Shown here: positions 27,324-34,473 of the stretch, in pieces
Numbering within the stretch: position 1 is the stretch's first letter
Layout of the letters: each line of letters begins with the position of its first letter
NCBI GenBank assembly: GCA_963763575.1
Contig: CAVXPD010000004.1
Location: 124,001 to 188,000, forward strand
Source: Bog-473 sp963763575
GTDB lineage: Bacteria; Actinomycetota; Acidimicrobiia; Acidimicrobiales; RAAP-2
Length of the DNA: 64,000 nucleotides
Direction of reading: 5' to 3'
Notes under the pieces: generated by a model
The model's database searches: none
What the model was told of the DNA's origin: nothing
Seen by the model: the letters and a program-made list of their open reading frames with translations, nothing else
Position numbers and translations under genes: made by a program

Positions 27324-28469
27324 TCAGATTGCCACTCCGGCGAGCGCATCGGCCAGCCTAGAAGCGAGAACGCCCGTGTCGAAGGATTCCAGCACACGGG
27401 CACGGGCGGCCTTCCCCATGCGGCGGCGACGAGTCGGGTCGGCCAAGAGCGCCCGCAGGGCTTCGGCCACCGCCCCCGGATCGTCCGGATTGTCGACCAC
27501 GAGGCCGGTCACCCCGTCGACCACGGCCTCGGTGGCCCCGCCACTGGCGCCGGCGACCTGTGGCACGCCGGCCGCCGCGGCTTCGAGAAACACGAGTCCG
27601 AAGCCCTCCTGCTCGAGCCCGAGCCAGCGGTTGCGGCAAGCCATGACGAAGACGTCGGCCGCACCGAGCAACGCACCGCGATCCTCGTCGCTCACCCGTC
27701 CGAGCACCCGGATGTCCAGCGAGCTGCGCGCCGCGGCGCGCTCGAGCCGAGGGCGCTCGCGGCCGTCGCCGGCGATGGCGACGATGAGGTCCGGATAGGA
27801 GGGCGCCAGCCGGTTGGCCGCCTCGATCAGCACGTCCATGCCCTTGCGGGGCACCAGCCGGCTCACGCTCGCGACGAACGGGCCCCGGGCGGGCAGCCCG
27901 AGCTGAAGCCGCGCCGCGCCGCGCTCGGGAGCTTTCAGCGGGGCGACCGCAGAGGCGTCGACGCCGGGCGGGATCTCGACCACGTGCGCCGTGATGCCCG
28001 GCGCAGCACGGCGGGCTTCTGCCGCCGGGTACGCGCCGGCGGAGACGATGAGCTGCGCGCGCTCGAGGACTCGCCGTAGCGCAGCGCGCGATCCGGGCAG
28101 ACGGCCCGGCACCGTGACCTCCGCACCGTGCAGCACGACGCCGTAGGGAGCATCGAGGTACGGCCCGAGGAGTCCGAGCGGGAGGGCGGGATCGAGCAAC
28201 ACCAGATCGATCTCGTGCTCTTCGATGCAGCGCCGTACCGCGATGAGGGCGCCAACGGTCGGGAAGAAGAGGATCGGCCCGGGAACGCGCTCGATCCGGA
28301 CGCCGCGCTCGGCCTGTGCCGCGTCGAAGGCCGCCGCTTCTCCGTCGGAAGAGGCGGTCAGGACCACGAAGGACGCGGGGTCGAGACGCGACCACAGGTC
28401 CCACAGATAGTTCTGGATCCCGCCGACCTTCGGAGGGAAGTCGTTCGTGACCAGCAGGTGGCGCCTCAT
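27324..28469 (-). CDS. pimB: GT4 glycosyltransferase, PimB-like mannosyltransferase
   Basis: This is a 381-aa GT-B fold enzyme. The opening HLLVTNDFPPKVGGIQNYL, the middle VASVSRLVPRKGMDVLIEA and VFVMACRNRWLGLEQEGFGLVFLEAAAAGVPQVAG closely follow the pattern of mycobacterial PimB. PimB adds the second mannose from GDP-mannose to phosphatidylinositol mannoside on the inner membrane face. The EGFGLVFLE element carries the GT4 sugar-nucleotide glutamates. The assignment is by recalled family resemblance; another GDP-sugar or acceptor is possible. It lies 60 bp upstream of the SRPBCC-ROK-LLM chain on the same strand. Confidence 0.75.
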   Translation of the reverse strand: MRRHLLVTNDFPPKVGGIQNYLWDLWSRLDPASFVVLTASSDGEAAAFDAAQAERGVRIERVPGPILFFPTVGALIAVRRCIEEHEIDLVLLDPALPLGLLGPYLDAPYGVVLHGAEVTVPGRLPGSRAALRRVLERAQLIVSAGAYPAAEARRAAPGITAHVVEIPPGVDASAVAPLKAPERGAARLQLGLPARGPFVASVSRLVPRKGMDVLIEAANRLAPSYPDLIVAIAGDGRERPRLERAAARSSLDIRVLGRVSDEDRGALLGAADVFVMACRNRWLGLEQEGFGLVFLEAAAAGVPQVAGASGGATEAVVDGVTGLVVDNPDDPGAVAEALRALLADPTRRRRMGKAARARVLESFDTGVLASRLADALAGVAI

Positions 28470-28490
28470 GCGCCGCCCCGTCGGACGGGG

Positions 28491-28721
28491 CTAGCCAGCC
28501 GTGTTGCTGAAGCGAAGTGTCGGCACCAGCCCGGCGCGCTCGAGCATGCGCATGGCGCGCGCCTCGTCCGCGTCGATGACGACGGCGTCATCTGGCTCGC
28601 GCTCGAGGAGGAAGCTGACGACGCAGTCGTCGCAGGCCTCCGTGTTCTTCAGCGCGCAGCAGTCGCAATCGATGGTGAGCCCGCCCTCGAGCTCGCGGTC
28701 GGCGTCCCTGGAAGTCGGCAT
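28491..28721 (-). CDS. Small Cys-rich conserved protein
   Basis: The 76-aa product has a metal-binding-looking cluster TIDCDCCALKNTEACDDC (C-x-C-C-x7-C-x2-C, residues 18-33). An acidic helix and AGLVPTLRF near the C-terminus follow. AGAGAGGG precedes the ATG. I know of similar hypothetical actinobacterial proteins but no assigned function. It sits directly upstream of the PimB-like gene (21 bp) on the same strand, so co-transcription is likely. Confidence 0.65.
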   Translation of the reverse strand: MPTSRDADRELEGGLTIDCDCCALKNTEACDDCVVSFLLEREPDDAVVIDADEARAMRMLERAGLVPTLRFSNTAG

Positions 28722-28852
28722 TGCGATGACCCTCTCTGTTCGCGCCCAGCTTGTCGAGGGGTTGTGACACGTCGATCGGGCTCATCGCGTCATAGGCCAC
28801 GCGTCACCCCGGGGACCGCTGTGATGCAACGAGGTGGGGACGCCGACACTGC

Positions 28853-29335
28853 TCAGCGCCGGGAAACAGCGCTCAGGGCGGTGCGCACGGTCTCTTCGAC
28901 GCCCCACGCCACGCCCTCGGCCAGAACGGTGTCGGGTGCGGCCACCACGAGGAACGGCGCCCCCGCGCGGTAGTCGGCGAACGCGGGCGTGCTCATGACG
29001 ACCGGAATGCCAAGACGGTCCGGGGCATCACCGGCGAGCGCGCGGACGGCGGCCGGTTCGTCCTCGGGGGCGCTCTTCGTGACGACGGCCAAGCGGGCAA
29101 CCGATCCGAGCCCGGCCCGCACGTCCGCGAGGCCCGCCCACAGGTCCCGGCAGCCGATGCAGTCCGCCGTGAGGAAGAGGAGCAGAACCGGGGCGGTCGC
29201 ATCCACCACGTCGACCCGGCATGCACTGCCGTCGGTGCCGGCGCCGACGACGTCGCGCGGGCGCGTCGTGGGCGGCCCGGCAGAGGTGGGGATGGGGCGG
29301 AGCCGGCGCAGGATGTCGGCCGGCGGGTCGGTCAC
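28853..29335 (-). CDS. Thioredoxin-fold (redoxin) protein
   Basis: The 160-aa protein has ATAPVLLLFLTADCIGCRDLWAGL, a TlpA/thioredoxin-like strand followed by a C-x-x-C active site. A later VPVVMSTPAFADYRAGAPFLVVAAPD supplies the fold's cis-Pro-type loop region (GAPFLV). No signal peptide or lipobox is seen, so it is probably cytosolic or weakly associated. The GTG at 29335 overlaps the stop of the zinc-ribbon gene (GTGA), so the two are translated together. A role as thiol oxidoreductase is inferred from CxxC; partner unknown. Confidence 0.72.
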   Translation of the reverse strand: MTDPPADILRRLRPIPTSAGPPTTRPRDVVGAGTDGSACRVDVVDATAPVLLLFLTADCIGCRDLWAGLADVRAGLGSVARLAVVTKSAPEDEPAAVRALAGDAPDRLGIPVVMSTPAFADYRAGAPFLVVAAPDTVLAEGVAWGVEETVRTALSAVSRR

Positions 29336-29577
29336 GACGCCTTGGACGGCGCGCCCGGACCCTCGGCATCCACGTCGGTGATCTCGACCACGCTGCGCCC
29401 GTGGCCGCACCAACGGCAGACCACGTCGTCGACGTGACGGGCGAGCACCTCCTCGTCCTCGACCACCAGTTCGCCGCCCACCGTGAAGTGATGGAAGGCC
29501 TTCGTGGTCTGCGAGACCGTGACGTCGAAGCGCGTGAGGTTGCCGCAGGCGTCGCAACGGTATCGAGACAGGCTCAC
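29332..29577 (-). CDS. Small zinc-ribbon protein
   Basis: The 81-aa protein has two CxxC knuckles, CDACG (residues 8-12) and CRWCG near residue 58. It starts SRYRCDACGNLTRFDVTVSQTTKAFHHFTVGGELVVEDEEVL. This is a recurring small zinc-ribbon family in Actinomycetota, of unknown role. Its overlap with the redoxin gene downstream suggests a functional pair. Confidence 0.75.
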   Translation of the reverse strand: MSLSRYRCDACGNLTRFDVTVSQTTKAFHHFTVGGELVVEDEEVLARHVDDVVCRWCGHGRSVVEITDVDAEGPGAPSKAS

Positions 29578-29631
29578 GCCGCCACGGTAGCCCGCGACGT
29601 CGGCGGCTCCAGCCGCTCTCGACGGGTTCGG

Positions 29632-29895
29632 TTACACGCTGGCCAGGATCTCGCCGTCAACGACGCGGGTGAAGGTGACGCCCGGAGCGGAGCTCCCTTC
29701 CTCCGGTACCCCGGCGAGGGCCTGTTCCTTGGTCTCGAACACGACCATGGAGGTGCCGTCGGTGTCGCCGAGCCTGACCCAGTAACCCGCGACGAAACCG
29801 GGCGCGCCCTTGACCATGGGAAGTACCTGCTCCTCGAGCCCCTTTCGTGCCGCCTCGGGATCTTTGATCTCGACGTCGACGATGACCGCGTGCAT
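29632..29895 (-). CDS. Dimeric alpha/beta-barrel (ABM-like) protein
   Basis: The 87-aa product reads as a single ferredoxin-like alpha/beta unit: MHAVIVDVEIKDPEAARKGLEEQVLPMVKGAPGFVAGYWVRL followed by GTSMVVFETKEQALAG. This is the pattern of antibiotic-biosynthesis-monooxygenase-fold proteins, which dimerise and bind small ligands or heme. AAGGAGG lies just before the ATG. No catalytic residue can be assigned. Role unknown. Confidence 0.75.
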   Translation of the reverse strand: MHAVIVDVEIKDPEAARKGLEEQVLPMVKGAPGFVAGYWVRLGDTDGTSMVVFETKEQALAGVPEEGSSAPGVTFTRVVDGEILASV

Positions 29896-29928
29896 GCGCG
29901 CCTCCTTGTGATCGTGGTTTGTCGGTTG

Positions 29929-30759
29929 TCAGATGCGGTTGAGGAGCTCGCTCTTCTTGGCGGCGAACTCCTCCTCGGAGAGGATCCCGCGCCGGCGCAG
30001 GTCGTCCAGCTCGATGAGCCGGTCCCGTATCTCGAAGGCGGCCGCCGCCTTGGCCGGCGCGCCGGCGGGAGCGCTGGCGCGGCCGGGGTCGGTCTCCCGA
30101 TCGGCCGCCGTGCCCGACGAAGCTCCGACGCCGAACGGCGGGGTGTCGTGGTTGTGGTTGTAGTCGTGGTTGTAGTCGTGGTCGTCGTCGTCGTGCTCGT
30201 AGACGTCGAGGTCGCGTGCGGGGCCCCGACGCACGTCGTGGGGTTGCATGTCGGGTGGGATGGGCTCGCGCTGGCCGCCGCCCACGATCTCGTTGATCTG
30301 CGAGTTGATCACGCGCTGGACGATCGCCGGCTTGCGCATGTATTCGAGCGTCATAGAGTCGTCCTCGCCCTGGACGTCGATCACGAGACTGCCCGTGCCG
30401 AGCAGGCGCTCGATGAAGTCCTGGCGCAGGTTCACCTCGGTGATCCGCTGGAGGCGCAGCTGCACCGTGTCGCGTCCGGTGATGCCCTGACGCACCAAGA
30501 TGCGGGTCGACGTCAGCGCGACGTCATAGGACCGCCACCGGATGTAGCGGCCGAGCAGCCAGAGGCCCGGGACGAGGGCCAGGACGATGATGGGGTAGTT
30601 CGTCCAGCCCGGAGGGTTCGCCCACACGATCAGGATGGCGATGAGGGCGGCCCAGACCCCGATGGACGTGAAGAGGGGGCCGAACAGGAATATCCAGTGC
30701 GGGTGCAACTCGGCCAGCAGCTCCTCGTCCTGGTTGAGGAATTTCCGAGGTAGAGCCAC
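29929..30759 (-). CDS. Membrane PH-domain (bPH2/YdbS-like) protein with SHOCT tail and His/Asp/Asn-rich linker
   Basis: Started at GTG 30759, the protein has 276 aa. It opens with FLNQDEELLAELHPHWIFLFGPL and two membrane helices (residues about 25-70). A bacterial PH domain follows: RWRSYDVALTSTRILVRQGITGRDTVQLRLQRITEVN, FIERLLGTGSLVIDVQGEDDSM. The linker DDDDHDYNHDYNHNHD is strikingly repetitive and could bind metal. The C-terminus RDRLIELDDLRRRGILSEEEFAAKKSELL is a SHOCT domain. It is divergent from the rhodanese gene across a 97-bp spacer. Function unknown. Confidence 0.82.
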   Translation of the reverse strand: MALPRKFLNQDEELLAELHPHWIFLFGPLFTSIGVWAALIAILIVWANPPGWTNYPIIVLALVPGLWLLGRYIRWRSYDVALTSTRILVRQGITGRDTVQLRLQRITEVNLRQDFIERLLGTGSLVIDVQGEDDSMTLEYMRKPAIVQRVINSQINEIVGGGQREPIPPDMQPHDVRRGPARDLDVYEHDDDDHDYNHDYNHNHDTPPFGVGASSGTAADRETDPGRASAPAGAPAKAAAAFEIRDRLIELDDLRRRGILSEEEFAAKKSELLNRI

Positions 30760-30856
30760 CGCGCCAGAGTACCGGCGCGGCCTCACAGGCTGGGGACGGC
30801 GCCGGCCAGAGCGGGGTCGGCATCGAACGGCCCTCATCCGGACATAGCCTCGTCGC

Positions 30857-31171
30857 ATGCCCTACGCCGAGGTGGAGCCGGAGGAGGTCAAGACACGGAT
30901 CGCCCGAGGCGAGGACGTCTTCCTCTTGGACGTGCGCGAGCCCGACGAGGTCGAGGCGTGGGCCTACCCGATCGGCGTCAACATTCCGCTGGGCCAGCTG
31001 GGCGACCGGCTCGACGAGGTGCCCCGGGACCGCACCATCGTGGTCGCCTGCCATGTGGGCGGGCGCTCGGCCGCCGCGGCGAAGGCGCTGAGCGACGCCG
31101 GATGGAACGCGGAGAACTTGACCGGAGGCGCGGTGGCGTGGGCGGCGGGCGACGCCGACGATCCTGCGTAA
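30857..31171 (+). CDS. Rhodanese-like domain protein
   Basis: The 104-aa single-domain rhodanese includes FLLDVREPDEVEAWAYPIGVNIPLGQLGDRLDEVP and the active-site loop VACHVGGRSAAAAKAL with the catalytic cysteine (about residue 65) and the R/S anion-binding residues. The domain ends NLTGGAVAWAAG. It transfers sulfane sulfur or acts as a sulfur carrier in the cytosol; the acceptor is unknown. It is a stand-alone gene divergent from the PH-SHOCT gene. Confidence 0.88.
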   Translation: MPYAEVEPEEVKTRIARGEDVFLLDVREPDEVEAWAYPIGVNIPLGQLGDRLDEVPRDRTIVVACHVGGRSAAAAKALSDAGWNAENLTGGAVAWAAGDADDPA

Positions 31172-31212
31172 GCGGCGGCGCCGGCTGGCGGTAGGGCCTG
31201 TCGGCAGGGCGC

Positions 31213-32433
31213 TCAATCCGCCCGACGCTGGGGTCTGATGGCCGACCTCGTCTTGTGGGGCGGCACCTTTCGTCCCGGCCGGTGACGCCTAATCGGTTCC
31301 GAACCGAATGCGCTGCAGGCGCCGGGGGTGCTGGAAGCGTCGATGCTGAAGGCGACCCGCTGACCCGAGCCGCCGCCTTTGGCGGTGACCGTATAGGTTC
31401 CCCCGGCGGCAGCATTCCCGGGAGGGGTGGACGTGAACGAGATCTCCTGAGCAGTCGGGGGTGGAACGGCGACATCGAGAGGGTCGAACAGCGCCTCGCC
31501 CGGGATGGTGACCGGACCTCCCCCGGAGGCCGGCAGCTCCAGCACTCTGTTGTTCAAGGTGTCGGCGACGAACAAGTCGCCGGCGCCGTCGACCGCCACC
31601 CCGAAGGGGGAGTCCAGGTCGGTCCCGTTGAGGAGCACCTTTTGCGGACCGCCCCCGGCTGGGATCTCCGTCAGGTTGGAGTGTTTGGTGTCCGCGACGA
31701 ACACGTCGCCCTGACTGTCGACCGCCACGCCCATGGGACCCTCGAACCCTTCTCCCACGGGCACTGGGGAACCGCCCCCGGCAGGGAGCTCGAGGACCCG
31801 GTTATCTGCGTTGTCGGCGATGTAGAGATCGCCGGCGGCATCGAGGGCCAGCCCGGCCGGGTCAGACAGTCCCTCGTCGAGGACGGTCGTGAGGGGCCCG
31901 TCGGGAGGGCTGCCCGCGGGGAGCTCGAACACTGCGCCAGAATTGAACGTGGACGACATGAACACATCGCCCTTGCTGTCGACCGCCACGCCCGTGGGCT
32001 CTCCCAGGCCGTCCGCCGTGGAGGGCAACGTCACGGGAGTACCACCGCCGGCCGGCTGCTCCACGACTCGATTGTTGAAGCTGTCTGCCACGAAGATGTT
32101 CTCGGCGGAGTCGACAGCCACGCCGAACGGCGCGTGCAGCATGGAGGAGAGGGGGAAGGTGTTCACAGAGCCCCCGCCGGCCGGTACCTCCTCGAGGCCC
32201 TCGGTCATCGAGGAGTTGGCGATGTAGAGGTTGACCGGAGGCACCTGGGCGGCGGCCGAGGCCGTTTGCGAAGGGGCGAGAGGCACCGGAAGGACGACCA
32301 CCGCCGAGGCTGCCAGCACGACGGCCAAGCTCGGTCGGGAAGTCAGACCTAAGTTCCGTCGCTCCCCTGACGGCCCCCAACCGCCTTTCGCCGACTCTGA
32401 CCTCCGACGCCAAAATCCTCGTCGGATGACCAC
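31213..32433 (-). CDS. Secreted NHL-repeat beta-propeller protein with truncated Ig-like C-terminus
   Basis: This 406-aa protein has a GTG start with GGAGG 11 bases upstream. A signal-like hydrophobic region (SLAVVLAASAVVVLPVPLAP, to about residue 57) precedes about six NHL/Vgb-type repeats, each with a GVAVDSxGDVFVADTxNNRVLELPAGGG pattern of about 45 residues. A final piece TSTPPGNAAAGGTYTVTAKGGGSGQ begins an Ig-like fold. After GACSAFGS it degenerates into an Arg/Pro-rich tail that matches no domain, so the C-terminus looks truncated by an old deletion or frameshift near 31310. A surface or secreted binding role is likely. It borders the mobile-element scar. Confidence 0.75.
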   Translation of the reverse strand: MVIRRGFWRRRSESAKGGWGPSGERRNLGLTSRPSLAVVLAASAVVVLPVPLAPSQTASAAAQVPPVNLYIANSSMTEGLEEVPAGGGSVNTFPLSSMLHAPFGVAVDSAENIFVADSFNNRVVEQPAGGGTPVTLPSTADGLGEPTGVAVDSKGDVFMSSTFNSGAVFELPAGSPPDGPLTTVLDEGLSDPAGLALDAAGDLYIADNADNRVLELPAGGGSPVPVGEGFEGPMGVAVDSQGDVFVADTKHSNLTEIPAGGGPQKVLLNGTDLDSPFGVAVDGAGDLFVADTLNNRVLELPASGGGPVTIPGEALFDPLDVAVPPPTAQEISFTSTPPGNAAAGGTYTVTAKGGGSGQRVAFSIDASSTPGACSAFGSEPIRRHRPGRKVPPHKTRSAIRPQRRAD

Positions 32434-32595
32434 AACTCAGTTTGCCTCCGAGTGGCTAGAGCACCAGCATGACACTCGGTCCAGGACTAGGGCTACTGCC
32501 AGCGTTTGGCTCGCAGGCGGCTAGCTTCGATCACTCCCACAGACGTGTGCTTGCGGTTTGACGCGCCGGCGAAGCAGAAGCAATCCACCGCATAA

Positions 32596-32822
32596 GGCCT
32601 ACCGCCTGATTCGAATCATCATGAACACCGCACGCAAGAGAAGATCATCCGTACCGCTTACCACGACCTACGACGCTTCCACGACAGTGAGCCGCTCGAC
32701 GCTGGCGTGCCGCTGTTGCAGGTGAAGGAGCGGCTCGGACATTCGTCGAGGCGTTGACGCTCGGTCGTTACACGCGGCGCCGCCGATCGGCGGACCAGCG
32801 GGCAGCCGAGGCAATGAATCCC
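32596..32822 (+). pseudogene. Tyrosine recombinase (phage-type integrase) C-terminal remnant, frameshifted
   Basis: From about 32660 the plus strand reads HDLRRFHDSEPLDAGVPLL then QVKERLGHSS, the integrase box containing the HxxR and LGHSS catalytic surroundings. That frame stops at a TGA near 32755, but a shifted frame continues TLGRYTRRRRSADQRAAEA, which supplies the catalytic tyrosine and the usual C-terminal end. The upstream half of the enzyme is missing, and an in-frame stop precedes the remnant. It ends about 50 bp before a tRNA gene, the classical position relative to an attachment site. It is non-functional as sequenced. Confidence 0.7.
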
Positions 32823-32873
32823 TGTTGCGCGATCGCCCACCCGCCCTGCCCGACGCCGGGTAGGGTGCGCGGC

Positions 32874-32948
32874 GCGGCAGTAGCTCAGCCTGGTTAGAGC
32901 GCCCGACTCATAATCGGTCAGTCGTGGGTTCAAGTCCCACCTGCCGCA
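32874..32948 (+). tRNA. tRNA-Met (CAT anticodon)
   Basis: A complete cloverleaf of 75 nt is visible. The acceptor GCGGCAG pairs with CTGCCGC, the D-arm is GCTC...GAGC, the anticodon loop CTCATAA carries CAT, the T-arm is GTGGG-TTCAAGT-CCCAC, and the discriminator is A. The anticodon context (GACTCATAATC) fits an elongator tRNA-Met rather than the initiator; a lysidine-modified tRNA-Ile2(CAT) is the alternative. CCA is not fully encoded (ACCTC follows). Position 27:43 looks mismatched. Its 3' end is the source of the repeat array that follows. Confidence 0.93.
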
Positions 32949-33190
32949 CCTCAGACCACCTGCCGCACATTGCGCTGAACATGCCGCACATGCCGCACAT
33001 GCCGCACATGCCGCACAGACCGCTCAGACCTCAGCGCCCACCTCAGCGCATAGACCACCTGCCGCACAGACCTCCTGCCGCACAGACCACCTGCCGCAGA
33101 GACCACCTGCCGCACAGCCGCACAAGCCGCACATCCGCTCTGCTCAACCGCACAGACCACCTGCCGCACGGGGATAGGGGCCGCACGGGG
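32949..33190 (+). repeat. Array of tRNA-Met 3'-end copies (ACCACCTGCCGCA)
   Basis: The 13-mer ACCACCTGCCGCA recurs exactly at 32955, 33054, 33086, 33102 and 33156, with a one-base variant at 33070 and the tRNA's own 3' end (CCCACCTGCCGCA, 32936-32948). Copies at 33054, 33070, 33086 and 33102 form a perfect 16-bp-period tandem (unit ACCACCTGCCGCACAG). A second mini-array has four 9-bp CATGCCGCA units at about 32980-33015. A CCGCACGGGGAT duplication closes the block. No spacers, leader or cas genes are present, so it is not a CRISPR. Confidence 0.85.
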
Positions 33191-33540
33191 ATCGCCCTAC
33201 CGTTAGTTTTGCGGTTGGCAGGACGACCACTTTCAGTCGACTCGTACGTCCACGTCTGCCGTCGATACCGGCTTTTCCACCAGGAGCCATGCGGCGCCAT
33301 TGATGCAGACCCATACCACCGTTATCTCGCGTCACAAAGGCCCTTCAGTGGGTCGGTTCGCGCCCCGGGCCGGTGCCGGCTACGCCAAGTCGCGTGGCTT
33401 CGATCAGACTTCCCGCTCGCGAATGCTTGAGAACAACCCGGAGAAACCGCTCATCTACGAACAACGACTGCCGATATTTCATCTAAGCTGGAGCGTCAGA
33501 TCACCGTCGGCTCATCAGGGCGTTCCAAGCGGAGGTGGCA

Positions 33541-34116
33541 ATGTCATCGCTCGAGTCTGAGTCGCCTGTTGCTAAAGAGGACCATCCGACTCGGTCGGCT
33601 CCGAGTTGGACCGTTCCCGTCGTTGTCGTCGCTTTGGTACTGGCGCTGGCGGGTCTGGGCGTCGCGGTCTACACGCTGGCCAAGCAACCAGCGAAGGTAA
33701 CGGGTCCGAAAGGATCAACAGGTCCCCAAGGCCTCCAGGGGCCAGCAGGTCCGCAGGGACCCCAAGGCGCACGAGGGCCTGGGGGCACGCTGGCAGGCAC
33801 AGATGTCACGCGTGGTCCGAGCAAACTCTCGGCTCCGAATCCACCCGTGGGAGCCGTCGTGCAGGCCCAGGCCTCATGTCCAGCCGGACAGGTTCTCTTG
33901 AGTGGAGGAGCTCAGGTCACAGCAAGCGGAACAGTCGCGGATCGCAACGTGACCTTGCGGTCGTCGTTTCCGCTGAACTCCACAACGTGGGAGACGGTGG
34001 GCCTTGTAACGGGCCCATTGGGTCAGGACGTGACGATGAACGTAACGCCCTACGTAATGTGCGGCGTCTCGTCGACAACAACACCATCCTCGACGACGAC
34101 AACGGCAGCACCGTAG
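33541..34116 (+). CDS. Membrane-anchored collagen-like (Gly-X-Y) protein
   Basis: The ATG at 33541 follows GGAGG at a normal spacing, giving 191 aa. A short polar N-terminus (about 22 residues) precedes one transmembrane helix (VPVVVVALVLALAGLGVAVY). A Gly-X-Y segment of about 12 triplets follows (GPKGSTGPQGLQGPAGPQG and on to GARGPGG). Next is a globular beta-rich domain with QAQASCPAGQVLLSGGAQVT and a Thr/Ser-rich tail. The outer domain resembles those found on actinobacterial surface proteins. It should be anchored with the collagen stalk outside. It lies inside the mobile-element scar, and its 3' end overlaps a tRNA-like sequence on the other strand. Confidence 0.72.
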   Translation: MSSLESESPVAKEDHPTRSAPSWTVPVVVVALVLALAGLGVAVYTLAKQPAKVTGPKGSTGPQGLQGPAGPQGPQGARGPGGTLAGTDVTRGPSKLSAPNPPVGAVVQAQASCPAGQVLLSGGAQVTASGTVADRNVTLRSSFPLNSTTWETVGLVTGPLGQDVTMNVTPYVMCGVSSTTTPSSTTTTAAP

Positions 34117-34169
34117 TGGTGGTCCTCTTACTTATGAGTCGTCTGCTCTGACCACTGAGCTACTGCCCC
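34102..34169 (-). other. Degenerate tRNA-Met(CAT)-like sequence, 5' half recognisable
   Basis: On the minus strand from 34169 the sequence begins GGGGCAGTAGCTCAGTGGTC and reaches GACTCATAA. It matches the 5' half of the nearby tRNA-Met through acceptor strand, D-arm and CAT loop. After the anticodon the 3' anticodon strand and the TTC-containing T-loop are absent, although CTGCC near 34104-34108 could still pair with the acceptor strand. It is probably a broken tRNA or an attachment-site relic, and it overlaps the 3' end of the collagen-like gene. It is inverted relative to the intact tRNA 1.2 kb away. Confidence 0.45.
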
Positions 34170-34473
34170 TTGCTGGGCTTGCAGGGTTACCCGGACACCG
34201 AAACGCTACATGCGCGTTTCACTCCCGTCGGTGACTGAACCGAACGGATGCACGACAACGGGTTCGGATCTAGGCCAGTTCGGAGTTTTGGGAGCGTCGA
34301 GATCTCGGCCACGGCGAACGACGTGACGGTCGAGGGTTGAACGAGGCGAGAACCTTCGCGAAGGTCCCACGCGCACGTCAGAGCGCCCGCCCCGTGGGGA
34401 TCGGGCAAGTTTGGCAACATACCTCGATGCCACCGCCGCGACGACGGGTGACAGGCCGGGCGCGTCGACCGGC

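Noticed and set aside
32949..33190. CRISPR array
   Set aside because: Units are 9-16 bp, mostly without spacers, and match the tRNA 3' end; no cas genes or leader are present.
32924..33430. Coding region rich in HMPHMPH-type repeats across the tRNA array
   Set aside because: The peptide is a by-product of translating the tRNA-end repeats; no ribosome-binding site or homology.
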